Source of the DNA: Artocarpus heterophyllus
Taxonomy: Eukaryota > Streptophyta > Magnoliopsida > Rosales > Moraceae
DNA: 64,000 bases
Assembly: GCA_025403435.1 (NCBI GenBank)
Contig: CM046341.1
Location: 11,307,219 to 11,371,218, forward strand
Direction of reading: 5' to 3'
Shown here piece after piece: positions 49,609 through 61,658 of this stretch. Positions within the stretch are counted from its first letter, which is position 1. The number at the start of each line of letters is the position of its first letter. The position numbers were made by a program, and so were the translations under genes. A model generated the notes under the pieces. The model did no database searches and was not told where the DNA came from. It worked only from the letters and a program-made list of their open reading frames with translations.

Positions 49609-50138
49609 AATTCTGTACTTTATCTTGCAGTTAAAAATGTTATATTTTATTATTTGGCTATGCTTCATTATATTTTGTTATACCATACGCCCCAATTTAT
49701 CCTCTTGAAAATTTGCTCACTTTCTGGGTCTCAGAGGACAATTGAAAATGGGGGAAAAAAAAATCATTTCAACAGCTAGCATATATATTTTTTGGTTTTC
49801 AGAGGACAATTGAAAATCAGAAAAAAAAAAAAAAAATCATTTCAACAGCTAGCATATATATTTTTGTTCTGCGAATGACATTTTCCTCTGGTTGGCCTTT
49901 ATGAGTGGGCCAACACTTTGAAAATGAAAAATATCATGACGTGGTTCACTGCATAACCAGAGAAAAAAAAAAAAAAAAACTTGATCAACCTCACTTGCTT
50001 AATGAACCAGCTTAGCAGATTCAATGATTTAATTTTGCTCTGTTCCTAGTCCCCAGAGAACAGGTTAAACTCGAGAACTAATGTGAGCAGACTCACTGCA
50101 ATGGCGGCATACCGGTGAATCTATCGTAGCCTGATGGT
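49609..50138. other. Intergenic region between SEC20 and USP 3' ends
   Basis: The two genes converge here. It contains SEC20 3' UTR-like sequence, a 68-bp tandem repeat and A-runs near 49964. No gene is seen. Confidence 0.5.
49732..49866. repeat. 68-bp tandem duplication
   Basis: CAGAGGACAATTGAAAAT starts at 49732 and 49800. Both copies continue through an A-run into TCATTTCAACAGCTAGCATA. Confidence 0.88.
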
Positions 50139-51361
50139 TTAAGCCAGTAGCCAGAAGTTCTTGTGGGTTTTGGAATTGAGAACAAAGCCTGCATTTTGGC
50201 CCTTTTTCTGTACTCCAACACAGGTGCACTTGCTGTTCTCAATCAAGTATTCTGCTGTGTCTATCGATTTTGCCCCTCTCAGTGACCCTCCTTGTCTTTT
50301 ATATCTGCAAGCACAAAAATACTACTGGTATGATTCACAGATAGACTAAAGTTCTACTATCCTAAAAAAATAAAAAATAAAAAATTAAGTCTTGAGTTTA
50401 TATATTCAAATATTGCAATTGGGATCAAATGCTGCTATCAACAAGAAGGAAAATATCACCCTAAAGAAACAGGAATCAAAATGTTCTTCCAGAATCCGAC
50501 AGAAATTTCGTCCTTAAATTTACAAAATAGCAGCAATTTGCTTTAATATTTAATGAAGGTTACGTTTTGGACAGAATCACAATCCTGTTTTAGCTCTTGT
50601 AACCTCTAAATTTCTCGTCGTTTTGCATCGTTGTTTTTCTTTTTAAGACAAATAAGTCCTTGAATTAGTCATAGAATTCCCTAACGTTCCCCTTAGGTTG
50701 CAATTAATTGTTAATCTTTGAAAAATTTAAATACTAAATTGTCAAGAAAAAGTGTTCAAGGATGAAACAAACCGCTAAAAACCCAAAATAAAAATCTTTT
50801 GTGCTCCAAGAAACGGATTCTTCTCTCTCTCTTTCCACCAACATATACATAGTACAAACGCATGCTTGCTTATATACATTTTAAAACTTTTTTTTTAAGA
50901 CAAAAAACTCACCCCAATATTGAAGAGGAGAGACTCCGACGCTGCCCAATAACCAAGACATCAACCTCCAAAGCCATGCTATGAAACAGAATAGTCGCTG
51001 CCTTCTCTTTGCCTCCCATTGCCACCTTCTCCACACGCACACGTACCTTTGGCTGTGCAAGTTTGCATGCATCCCTCATTTCCTCAAGAAAATCCAAGTG
51101 ATCCCCTCCAACACCTTCTAAGAAGAGGGCACCCGCGGTGGCTGCTGTGGAGCTCCCTGAATGGCTTGGCCGCCTTAGGAAAGTCGAGAATGTGTTTCGC
51201 CATGATCCCGCTGAATTCTCCACGTGGAGAAGGATCAACTCGTCCTGCTCAACAACTGCATGAGAAAGCGCATATTGGAGTGCACCTGCAGACTCCCTTG
51301 TTGGATCCGCCACCACCATCACTCGGCGCGGCTGCGGATTCCCTCCACCCCCTTCAGCCAT
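50139..51361 (-). CDS. Universal stress protein (USP) family protein, two exons
   Basis: CDS exons are 51361-50913 and 50304-50139, giving 204 residues. The intron is GT-AG with phase 2 (GG|A). The N-terminal half reads RRVMVVADPTRESAGALQYA, then ELILLHVE, typical of the first beta-alpha units of the USP/alpha-hydrolase fold. EVDVLVIGQRR followed by GSLRGAKSIDTAEYLIENS matches the C-terminal nucleotide-binding loop region, and the end reads NFWLLA. I chose ATG at 51361 (MAEGGGGN) because the longer frame needs a non-ATG start. Plant USPs are small cytosolic proteins linked to stress responses; substrate and partners are unknown. The frame is intact, so the gene is probably functional. It converges with SEC20. 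Confidence 0.85.
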
Positions 51362-52691
51362 TGCCCTCCGTGGCCACCACAATAGCCAGTACTAGCTAGC
51401 CCCGAGTCTGCTGCCTGCCACTGAGGGGGGCCTTTGGAATGGTGGATTGGGAAAAGGGACATAAAATGCAAGGTGGTCATTTTTTTTTATCTTGTTATCG
51501 CACAAAAGAAAACTACGTTTCCAGCTTGTTGGCTTTGGTTTTGCCATGCACAATTTTCTGCCTTTTGGGAATTTATGCTAAATTTAGGGGATCTTGTTTG
51601 CTGAATTTATCCCTTTAGACTCGGTCAATTGCCTTAAACTCAACTACTCATGATATAGCAACTTCTAATTTTAAAGGTCACAGGTCACAATATGCAGTAG
51701 TTGTATGCGTGCGTGTGTTTTGTAGGCCGCTTCCTTTTTTTGTTTTCCTTTTTTCCTCTTTTCTTTTCTTGTTTCTTCTTTTAAGTTTTATTTTTATCAG
51801 AATCCCTTGAACTAATTAACTTCCCATTTTTTTCCCATCTTACAAGCCCACCTGTTTGAAGCTCTTTTCAAAGTGATTTTAATAGTTTTTTTTTTTTCTA
51901 AAATTGTCACCAAAATTTAAAAAGAAACACGTTCCAAAACTTATTTGCTGAATGACTTTCAAAACGACCAAGCGCAATCGCTTTTACACTGTGACCCACT
52001 AGGTTGCTCAATGTAAAGATGAAAGGTCAATTTGGTAAATTTCATTTTCTAATGGTGCCATTTTGGAAATCTTTCAACCTGTTTAAGCTTGTATAATCAA
52101 GATGCCTAGGATGGAGGAATGAGCAGAGCAATTGAAACATCCTACAATTTCGAGAACAATGAAAGTTTACTCCCTTTTTCATAGGGGAAAAAAATCTCCT
52201 TTTAAGTGCTTGAAACGTGCAAATATGAACAAGGTGGAACGAAAAATTTATGGCAACTCACCTCATGCACTAACCATGAGAGAAATCAATCAATAGGTAA
52301 CATCACAACAAGAGTAACACTGTTTATTCTCTTCAGCAACTCCATTCCACCTTTTTAATTTGGGCAAATAGAATTTCTAATTGCTATAGAAATATTGTGA
52401 AGTCATGCAATTCTAAAAATATGTTTCTACCAGCAAGAAGCAAGACAATTTATTCGCTAGCAGAGACACCGTTTCTGGTCTTTAGCCGACGCATATCGTC
52501 AAGTTCGAACTGGTTTGCATGGTAGGTGAAGTTAATTATCAATTAGCAAGATCAATTCTTGTGATGAAACTAGAAAATAACTTCAAGATGACTAGTGCAA
52601 AAAAAGCGCAAGCTGTCCACGTCTGAACGAGCCAAAACGAGCGAAGAAAAGATTTGTCCGTATCAGATGACTACCTTGAGCTTGATGTTTA
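51362..52691. other. Region between USP start and GATB stop
   Basis: It probably holds the USP promoter/5' UTR (left) and the GATB 3' UTR (right). It contains T-rich and CT-rich tracts near 51720-51790. No gene or repeat is recognised. Confidence 0.5.
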
Positions 52692-55600
52692 TCAACTTTT
52701 GGCATTTAATTTCTCAAGTAGAATCTTGTTCAGAAGACCTGGATTTGCTTTACCTTTGGATAATTTCATAATCTGTATATTTGGTAAATGTTATCACCAG
52801 GTAAGGGAAAGAAAAGGTAAATATAAAGATAAGTCAATGCTGAACTCTGACGTACCTGGCCGGCAAAGAATCCTTGTAACTTCGTCTTTCCACCGCGATA
52901 TTGCTCTAGCTGCTTTGGATTCTCAGAAAGCACCTTGTCTACCATTTTCTCAATTTCTGCAGGATCTACTATCTGTAATTGAAAACCATGAGAAATCCAC
53001 CAACCTTAACCAGATAAATATATCATTGAAATGCAAAGCCTTTTTCTGCTCTATCATGTTTGATGCATTAGTGTCTCTTTTTACTAAATACTAAATCCGG
53101 AACACTATGTTTATATTACAAAACCATCACCTACTTTATAAGATATATAGATAAACCGGGTACAAGTGATATTGATTTCATCATCATCATCATCATCATC
53201 ATCATCGTTATTTTTAGTTGTGATGAGTGACAATTAGTCTAAAACTTCCCTAATACAAACTCTTAAACAAAACACATTTGAAAAGAATCATAATAAAACA
53301 CTAAGGCCAACTGGCCCTCTGAAGAACAAAACAATCACAAGCCAATGTTCTAGTTAATCTAACATTGCAAAACTAGTATTATTATTAATTATTATTATTT
53401 CACTAGTGTTGAATTTGACACAATAGAAATGTTTTGTTAACTAAAACCTCATTTAAAGGACCACGTATACCTTTAATATAATCCTCCAATACATGACTCA
53501 CTCCCAATAACAATTTTTTGCGTAAACTGTGAATACTTCTATACACTTAGAAGACTACCATTAAAGAACCCAACATTGAAATGGCCTTCTATAATAAATT
53601 GAATAACTTGCCTGAACCAAATTCTTTTCTTTTATGATTCCTTTGACAGTTCCACCTTTTTCCAGTAGCTCAAACAGTATCTGCAAATTGTGCAGAGAGA
53701 GAATTTAGAAAATATATGTGTCTGTGTATATAATCGAAAAAATGATCTCCTAGGGAACAACCCATCATAAGGATTTCTCCTTTTGGTTCAAACTCACTAT
53801 AAATGCCATTTTCCATATCTTGCAGAAATTGCTATGATGTGCTACATATGGGCCCGTTAATGTCCGTACAAATATAATGAGAGAATAGGAAGGAGAGAAG
53901 AGAGAATTTATGTCAATGGAATTGTTAAGGATGAGAGAATTAGTCTGAGAAGATATAAAAGTTACCTGTTTCCCAATCTTCCCACTAATAGTTCCACCTT
54001 TTATTGAAGCTATCAACTCAGACAACTCTTGAGAAGTAAGCTTAATCTCGCTGATCGTCAACTTTTCATTTTTTAAGTAGGCAGCAATATCACTCATTAT
54101 CCAGTTGGCAGCAAGCTTCACTTCCGCACCATTCGCTATAGTTGCATCAAAAAATTTCGCAACCTAAAGATAGAATCGCCACTAAGATTCATCTCAAACT
54201 AATTACTACAACTTACTTGGGAGACTTCTAAATACAAAAAAAAATCATATCAACCAGTACAATAATACAGCATATCATTCGGGCGACTTACATCCATGTC
54301 ATTTGCGAGGAACAGAACATCCTGCATGCTTAGACCCATATCTTCGTATCTCCGCCGTTTCGTTTCTGGAAGTTCAGGCAGAGAAGTGCGGATATTATCA
54401 ACATATTCTTGAGTGAGGGTAACTCCTGGAAGGTCTGGCTCTGGGAAATACCGGTAATCGGCTAATCCTTCTTTTTTCCTCATTGCAATAGTTTTCTGAA
54501 AAATAGAAGAAAGATTACTCAAGCAAAGTTACTCGTGCAAAGTACATATATCCAGTACTTGATAAAAGCAATTAGATTCAGCAGTAACCTGAGCACCTTC
54601 TTCCCATTGACGAGTTTCCTGTATGATTTCATCTGCCCGTCCTTGACTATAAAGTAGTGCCTGCCTCGAAATTTCAAAATCAATTGCCCTGCTTACTGCA
54701 GAGAATGAGTTTACATTTTTTATCTCAACCTGCCAAAACAAAAAGCAACCAGAATTATATGTAAAAACATAGACATCTAAATCTTGTCATAAAATCTCTT
54801 CTTTGCCTCATTAGTACATAATTATCTTTGGTACAGCCGACTATGACTATAGCTTAAACATAACAATCAACAGCCAACTTTCCTTATTCAAGCTGGCATT
54901 AAAAATGATTCTTAGGGAATAAAGCCAATATTTATAATTGGGATAATGAGCATAGGAAAAGAATTAACGATTTCCTTCTTTTCCAAGAACCATTGCATTG
55001 GCATACTTGTATCCTGTTGGACTCATAACCATGCCACCTAGAGACAAACCAGTACCGACAATTGTGCCAAATCAAAGAACAAAATGGAGTAAATTTCCCT
55101 ATTGGAAAATAGAACCAATGGTAGAAACCCTTTTAAACAACAGAAGCATTGGAATTTGAAGACCACTTATTTGTATGAAAAGCTAAGTTCAGTCCTTAAG
55201 GAAAAAAAATTTTCAGGATGGTGTGGCCTTCGCTACAACAAATTTGCTAAACCCAAAAGGAAAAACTTATGCTCCTTCTTTATAAACACATCAAATGTTA
55301 ACACCATACCTTTGGCACATGATATTTCAAAGATCATGAACCACTGACAAGCTCTGAGTGACAATTTGGAACATTAAATTCAGGGAAGTATAAATTATAA
55401 CCTCCAATAAAATAGAAAATTTAACCAACTGATCACTCAACTATCAAATTCCATTGCCTTTTCATTAAATATTTCCATTATAATTCTTATGAATATTGAT
55501 ATATCTATTGGGTTTCAAGTTCTATAATTCTCAAGGAAGGGAAAAAGATTAGTCACCTTCGTCCCAAACTTTGATTGTCCAACTGGTCTAATTGAGACAT

Positions 55601-56871
55601 TGACATCACAACGCAGCGAGCCTTCTTGCATATTGCCATTACTAACTCCCAGATATCGAACAAGACGCTGTAATTCTGCAGCATATTCTGCAGCCTCAAT
55701 ACCAGTTCTCATATCAGGTTCCGAAACAATCTCAAGCAAGGGCACCCCAGCTCTATTTAGATCAACCTGTAGGTAGAAACAATTGAGAAGGGGAAAAAAA
55801 GAGTGAAAAAAAGAAGTATTCTTGCAAGTGGTTACTTTTCTGTTGTCTAGACAAAGCAACACCATTTGTTTCTCAATATTTGGAATAAACCAAAATCATT
55901 TCCCAAATTCTAACTACGGTTTTTTTCTTTTAAACATGAACAACATGAGGCAGAACTCAGAAACTCCAGTTTTAAGGGCTCTTTTTGCGCCATTTTTTCT
56001 AGATTCCTTTACCAAAATGGTTCTAGGTTTTGAGGATAAAAACTAAAAAAGACAAGCCCTTTTTTTCCTGCAATTGGTAACTAGTCAAACAAAAGGACCC
56101 TCGATAGACGGACTTAAACCATACACCATCATATCATACCACTAGAGATTTAGGAAAGCAAGTAGATAATTAGTACATTCAACAACATAAGAAAAAAAAA
56201 AAATCTAGTTCAAAGAAGAGGAAAGTAGTTACTTCTGAATGACTTCCACTTTCCGAATGCATAAGCTTCCCTGCATCCTCTTCCATATGAACTCTTGTGA
56301 TGCCAAACCTCCTATGCCCACCTCCAAACTCCACCGGAAGATCCACATCAATGTACCCTCCACTTGCAATTGGAACATCAAACTGAGATATTTGGTACCC
56401 CTTTGGAAGGTCCGGATAAAAGTACTGCTTCCTATCAAACTTGGAGTTCAATGACAGCTTGCAATTCAGTGCAAGGCCCGCCTTGACTGCAAACTCAATG
56501 ACTTTTGAATTCAAAACAGGCAAAGCACCGGGAAGGCCCATGCAAACTGGGCAAACAGTGGAGTTTGGTGCAGTGCCATAGCTGTAGGCACAACTGCAAA
56601 AGGCCTTGGTTAGAGTTGAGAGCTGGACATGGGTTTCTATGCCAATGATTGCCTCATAGTCCTTCAAGATTTTCTCATCAATGGTTTTGAAGTTGGCAGG
56701 AGCCTTTTTCACCTCATATTTAGTAGTAGTGGGGGGCTTCTCTTGTGTGGCTGTTTGGCCTTGTGTGCTTTTCATGGTGCAATACAAAATTCCATTCTTT
56801 CTTCTCAATAATGCTTTTGTGTGGAAACAGAAAGGGAGAGTTTGAAGGCTTCTAAAAAGTGTAGAAGCCAT
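52692..56871 (-). CDS. GATB: Glutamyl-tRNA(Gln) amidotransferase subunit B, organellar
   Basis: GatB is part of the GatCAB complex, which converts Glu-tRNA(Gln) to Gln-tRNA(Gln) in plastids and mitochondria. Eight exons: 56871-56233, 55766-55557, 54729-54589, 54495-54292, 54163-53966, 53680-53612, 52972-52856 and 52772-52692. All are multiples of three; together they encode 552 residues, the usual length for plant GATB. An N-terminal basic, Ser/Thr-rich stretch (about residues 1-60) fits an organelle transit peptide. Core motifs: IGIETHVQL (about 76), cysteines at about 92, 94, 107 and 110 (zinc site), [36 protein letters not shown] and [12 protein letters not shown]. The C-terminal YqeY-like tail ends [12 protein letters not shown]. 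All introns are GT-AG except the one after 53612, which starts GC. No lesion was seen. Confidence 0.95.
53178..53206. repeat. TCA microsatellite in a GATB intron
   Basis: About nine TCA units in a row, inside the intron 52973-53611. Confidence 0.9.
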
Positions 56872-57441
56872 TCTATTGCGTTGTTAATTCAATTGGGTGT
56901 CAGTCAAACTTTACAAAACCTGTCTCTGCAAAGAAGTAAACAAGCGTAAGAATTTGAGCCTAAATCATTACAAATAACTAGAAATAAAGAACACCCAGAT
57001 GGTATATATTATCAAGGACAAAATTTGAAACTAGTTAGAATACTATCCTTTAGTCAGACAAAATAAAACGGTTGATTTTGGAGGTAGGAACTGAATTTCA
57101 AGACAAAAATTTGCAAGAAAATATGCCTAGTTAAACTAGGTACAAAATAACCCTAATTAGAACCAATAAAAATTCAGAAATTCCGAACTTTTTTCATATT
57201 TCGTGAGCCTACATTTACTCGTCATCCAATACAAATACTTGACTTCATATGAAACCACCTTTTTCAAGCATAGAATTGCCACGGCACTAAAAATCTTCAT
57301 TTGTTTTACTTGAATTTCTGAGCAACCAAACACAACAGATACATACATACACACATACATACATATATATATATATATATATTCATGAAACGGAAAACAC
57401 AGAAGGGATTGAAGGTAGAAGCTTTAAAATAAACTACTCAC

Positions 57442-57550
57442 GGATTTGCTATAGCCAGAGCGAACCGAGGAAAAAAATGGAGTTTTGAGGAAGAAGAAGA
57501 AGAAGAAGGGAGGAGGGAGAGAGACAGAGTATTTACTGTTTTTCTACGAA
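57442..57550 (-). other. GATB: Probable GATB 5' UTR exon
   Basis: On the minus strand a purine/GAAGAA-rich leader is followed by a donor GTGAGTAG at 57441. A matching acceptor (TTTGCAGAGACAG) lies just upstream of the ATG exon near 56925. A leader intron of about 0.5 kb is therefore likely; transcript evidence is lacking. Confidence 0.45.
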
Positions 57551-58950
57551 ACTGATTATTTTTCATCAGAAAAATAAACTGAAAAGGTACGATTTTTTAA
57601 TGTTATTCTGCGTTCAATGGAGAAATACATAAAAGAATCCAATTTTACGTACTTGGAGAATGAATTAGGGTGAGAGGAGAACTGAGAAAAGAAGAGTAGC
57701 ACTTAAGAGAGGAGCTAGGGAAGTGTGATGAGCGGCAAGGAGAGGCAGAGGAGACAGCCTACCCCCACTGCAATCTCATCCATATTATCAAAGAGAAGTA
57801 TCACAAACACTTCCATCTACACCACCCACTTCAAATAGGAAAAAATTGCATCATATGACTAAGGATTATTTTCCTAAATTATCTTGATTTATTTTCTTTT
57901 TTTTATTTTTTAAAATCAGTCAAAACACCTTCTTAACTATAAAAAAAATCGGCCACTTTACCTTTTTATTTGATTAGGCGTTTGATAGTGGGTGGTTCAG
58001 ACTATTTTTTTTAGTTATAAATAAAATAAAGTTTTCATATGCTACATTAACAATTAAAAAAAATCATTATAGTATAAAGCTATTATATGCTATAGTAGAA
58101 AACAGTTCTAACCATTATATCAAATACCTTATAATCCCGTCTATATTTCTAACGGAGTTGCTGATGTGGCAAGTGATTAAAAATTAAAATATATATTAAA
58201 ATGTATCAAAATAATTAAAACATTAAAAATAATAAAAAAAATTATTTTCTTTTTTCGGATTGTTTTTCTCTCTCTCCCTCCCTCCTCTTTTCACCTTCTT
58301 TCCATCTGTGCTCTCTCTCTCTCTAGACGAGGACGGAGTTGGGCGATGGGAGACAATGACAGGGTGGGTGATGGGCAAAGGCAACAGGGCAGCGGTGCGA
58401 TAGGGTAAAAAAAATGAATCTCATCAATGAAAACAAACAAAAGGGTCTCACTATAACATCTCCCTAAAATATTTAACAAATTGGTCATATTTCCATCTTA
58501 CAATCATAACTATACCATATGTCTTGTTAACCCATTTGTTTTAGAGAAAATTGTGATGGGGGGCGCTTTTATTCTCCACCGGTAGAATACAAAATATGGA
58601 CCACTAGATTTCAATCGGATGGTACAAAATAGAAAGAGCATTGAGCCAATATAAGACCTCCTGCATATGATATACCATCAATCACAACCTTCATTCAAAA
58701 TGGTCTTATTCTCCACCCTTAAGATTCATACACCACCCTTAGATCACTTCCTTTGTTTTAATGTATAAACCCAATTATTCCCGTCGTCTACCTCTAATGT
58801 CTTTTTTTTTTTTTTTTGGTTTTTTTGAGGGGGCTGCTATTAGGTACAAACGAATAACGATTTCTTTTAATCATTAGTCCTTTTTAATTATTTCAAAATT
58901 TTGAGCAAGACCTTTCGAAAAAAAAAAAAACAATTCAAAAAAAAAAAAAA
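57551..58950. other. Intergenic region upstream of GATB
   Basis: It holds the likely GATB promoter on the left. CT microsatellites occur near 58268-58324 and T-runs near 58802. The 65-codon minus frame at 58291-58488 is low-complexity and not a convincing gene. Confidence 0.5.
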
Positions 58951-59020
58951 GATATCGGGCATGACTAGAAATTATGTGGGCTCTGCCCGTGCAGGTTCGA
59001 ATCCTGCTGCTCACGCCCTT
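58951..59020 (+). pseudogene. tRNA-Ser(AGA) remnant lacking its 5' end
   Basis: The sequence from 58953 matches plant tRNA-Ser(AGA) from the D-arm end onward: anticodon arm CATGACTAGAAATTATG (anticodon AGA, one G-U pair), long variable arm GGGCTCTGCCC, perfect T arm GCAGGTTCGAATCCTGC, 3' acceptor strand CTCACG and a T-run that would end Pol III transcription. The 5' acceptor strand and most of the D arm are replaced by an A-tract (58937-58950), so the A box is missing and no full tRNA can form. Confidence 0.8.
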
Positions 59021-59104
59021 TTTTGTGATTTTTCTTTTTTCATTTTTATGGCTTACTATTATTGGTTTTTTGTTATTTATTTATTTTTTTTAAGTATTAT
59101 GTGA

Positions 59105-59645
59105 TTTTCAACTATCCTTAGCAAAAACGTAATCTAAAATATGTATAGGATTATGCTAGCTTCTAAAACCACTCTTGAATTCACTATCTACATGGCCATT
59201 TGAATTTTTTTTAAGGATATAAGTTTTTTTTTTTCATTTGAAAAAGAAAGTGAAACTAACAAAAAAAGAATGAAGACTCCCATTTGAATTTTTTTGGGCT
59301 CAAGCAACGTGACCAAATAATACAAGTCTTCGTTCTTTTTTTTTTTTAAGGTTCACTTTCTTCTTCAAATGAAAAAAAAAAGTATATCCCTCAAAAAAAA
59401 TTGAATGAGTGTTCAAAATTTGATTTATGTTGATGATGAATCTAAGAGAGAGTTGGGAATTAGTATAACTCAACACATATCTTAGACTGCGTTTATATTT
59501 TAAGGATGGTTTGTTTATTTTTCAAAAAAAAAATTAAAAGAAGGAATCATTTTGGTATGATTTGAAAAACATAATGGAAACTTTTTGAATTTTAAAAAAC
59601 CTATGGATAAATGTTATATTTAGCCGAAACACAAGGGATATTTTT
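59105..59645. mobile_element. Foldback MITE copy 1 (left arm truncated)
   Basis: Left arm phrases (CATTTGAAAAAGAAAGTGAA, near 59238) recur inverted in the right arm (TTCACTTTCTTCTTCAAATG, near 59350). Outer arms TATGTATAGGATTATGCTAG and TTAGTATAACTCAACACATA pair in part. The right flank to about 59645 (ATATTTAGCCGAAACACAAG) matches the outer arm of copy 2. The left outer arm stops near the tRNA remnant. Confidence 0.7.
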
Positions 59646-60890
59646 TGTATTTTCTTAGAAAAAAGAAAATAAATTTACTTGAAAGTGAAAAAAATAGTTA
59701 AATCATTTTTTTCTTTGAAAAAAAAAAAGCTGTTCTATATACATGTGTGCAAAGTTTTAAACACAATTAAGTAGGTTGCTATTTTTTTATAGTAAAAAAT
59801 AATATGTTGTAATTTTATTTGTTTTATTTTGATGCGACATGTTTTGTTTCACTTCTACACGAAAAATTGTTTTCATTCTAATAGGATTAAAACTACATTA
59901 ATTATAAAACAATGACCCCAATTGGGTTCTATAATTTTAACCCCACATCCACCCACTTGTGAAAGATAAAAAATAGTGGGATCCACTCTCAAAATTTTCT
60001 ACCCCCTTTTTTTTTTTCATGCAAACTTCCCTTTCAAAATCTAATACAACATTTTCCCTCCTTTCATTTTCTATTCGAACTAGGCAAAGTTTTTTTTTTT
60101 TTTTTGAGATAAATATTAGAGAGAGAGGAAGAGGATTACATATACATAATTCAGGTTCACAATTTTCATTCTAGTCGACGTTAATTTTGCTAGTGTTTGT
60201 AAACTTCACATATTTTGTTCACTTGTAAAACTACAATGGTACATTTTAACTCTTGAACATTAATGCTGAAGATTCTTTTTCAACACGGTAGAACTTCACT
60301 TTATCAAAATAATTTTTTTTATATCAAAAAGATGTATAAGAAGTGAACTTTCATTAAAAGATGATTGTTTTGTCAAAGTACAGGACAACTTTGTGGAGAC
60401 AAATAGTAAACGCACTAGTGAGGTTGGGTTTAGCATTGAGCACTAAGCCGGTGTTTGATTTATACATTTTAACTTAAATAGTATACATTTTTTATATGTT
60501 ATAATATTTTTTGATTAAATTTTTAGTTTTAATTTATTTTTTAAACTTTTTATAAATTAACAAGTAAAAATTATGCAATTAAAAATATGACAAGTTTTTT
60601 AACAAATAATTTAAAAATAAAAAATAATTTTACTCGTTATATGACATAAAATTGCATAATGATTACTAGAATAGTTTTAATTTTTATTGTTATAATAGTT
60701 ATACAATAGTTACATAATGATTTTAATAATAATTATTATTATATTTTAAAGTTTTAAAAAATATTAATAATTAGATTATGCTAAATCTCCTCAACCCAAA
60801 GAAAAAAAAAAAGTCCTCCTCCTGAGTGCCGTGCTTGTTATTGGATGTTGATTTACAATTCAATACAAACACAAGAAAAAATACAAAAGT
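59646..60890. other. AT-rich intergenic region, no gene seen
   Basis: Long A/T runs and short low-complexity stretches only. The segment 60450-60780 is dominated by ATTTTTAA-like words. Confidence 0.5.
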
Positions 60891-61565
60891 ATCATTTGTG
60901 CTTTGGTTAAATACAATATTTATTTTTGGGTTTTAAAAAATTAAAATAGTATCTTATGTTTTTCAAATCATACAAAAACGACACGTTCTTTTAATTTCTT
61001 GGGTTCTTTATTTTAAAAAATGGTCAAATTATCCTTGAAGTATAAACACAATTCAAGATATATGTTAAGTTATGCTACATTTTAAATCTCCTCTTAGATT
61101 CACCATCAACATGAGTAAAATTTTAAACGCCTATTTTAATTTATTTGAAGAATATATAAGTTTTTTTTATTTAAAGAAAAAAGTGAAACCTTAAGGAAAA
61201 AAAAGAACGAAGACTTTTTATTATTTGTTCATATTGCTTGAGGCCAAAAAAATTCAAATAGGAGTCTTTATTCTTTTTTTTTTTCAGTTTTACTTACCTA
61301 TTCAAATGAAAAAAAAAACTTATATTCTTTTTAAAAAATTCAAATAGTTATATAGGTGGTAGATTTAAGAGGGTGTTTAAAAACTAGCATAATTTAACAC
61401 ATATTTTAAATTGTGCTTGTGTTTTAAGAATAGTTTGGTTATTTAAAAAAAAAAACAAAAAAAGGGTGAAAAAAGGGATGATTTAAATATAATTTAAAAA
61501 ACGTAAGAATACTTTTTAAATTTTACAAAATCAAGGAAAAATGTTGTATTTAGTCAAAACCACGG
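60891..61565. mobile_element. Foldback MITE copy 2
   Basis: The left outer end TTTGGTTAAATACAATATTT (about 60902) is matched inverted by AAATGTTGTATTTAGTCAAA (about 61539). Inner arms TATGTTAAGTTATGCTA (about 61061) and TAGCATAATTTAACACATA (about 61386) also pair. Each arm is about 330 bases with a small centre, and no coding frame exists. It ends just upstream of the membrane protein gene, at the putative promoter. Confidence 0.72.
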
Positions 61566-61658
61566 ACAAAGTAAGAAAAAACCATGCTACCAAGCGTTGA
61601 GAAGAAAATAGAAAATTTCCTCCCAGAAGAAGAAGAAGAAGAAGAAGAAGAGGAAGAA

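Noticed and set aside
50161..51399. Plus-strand frames 50161-50349 and 51019-51399
   Set aside because: They are antisense to the two USP exons, which have a clear family match and correct splicing.
58291..58488. 65-codon minus frame near a CT microsatellite
   Set aside because: The composition is low complexity (Ser/Pro/Arg from CT repeats) and no start context or homology is seen.
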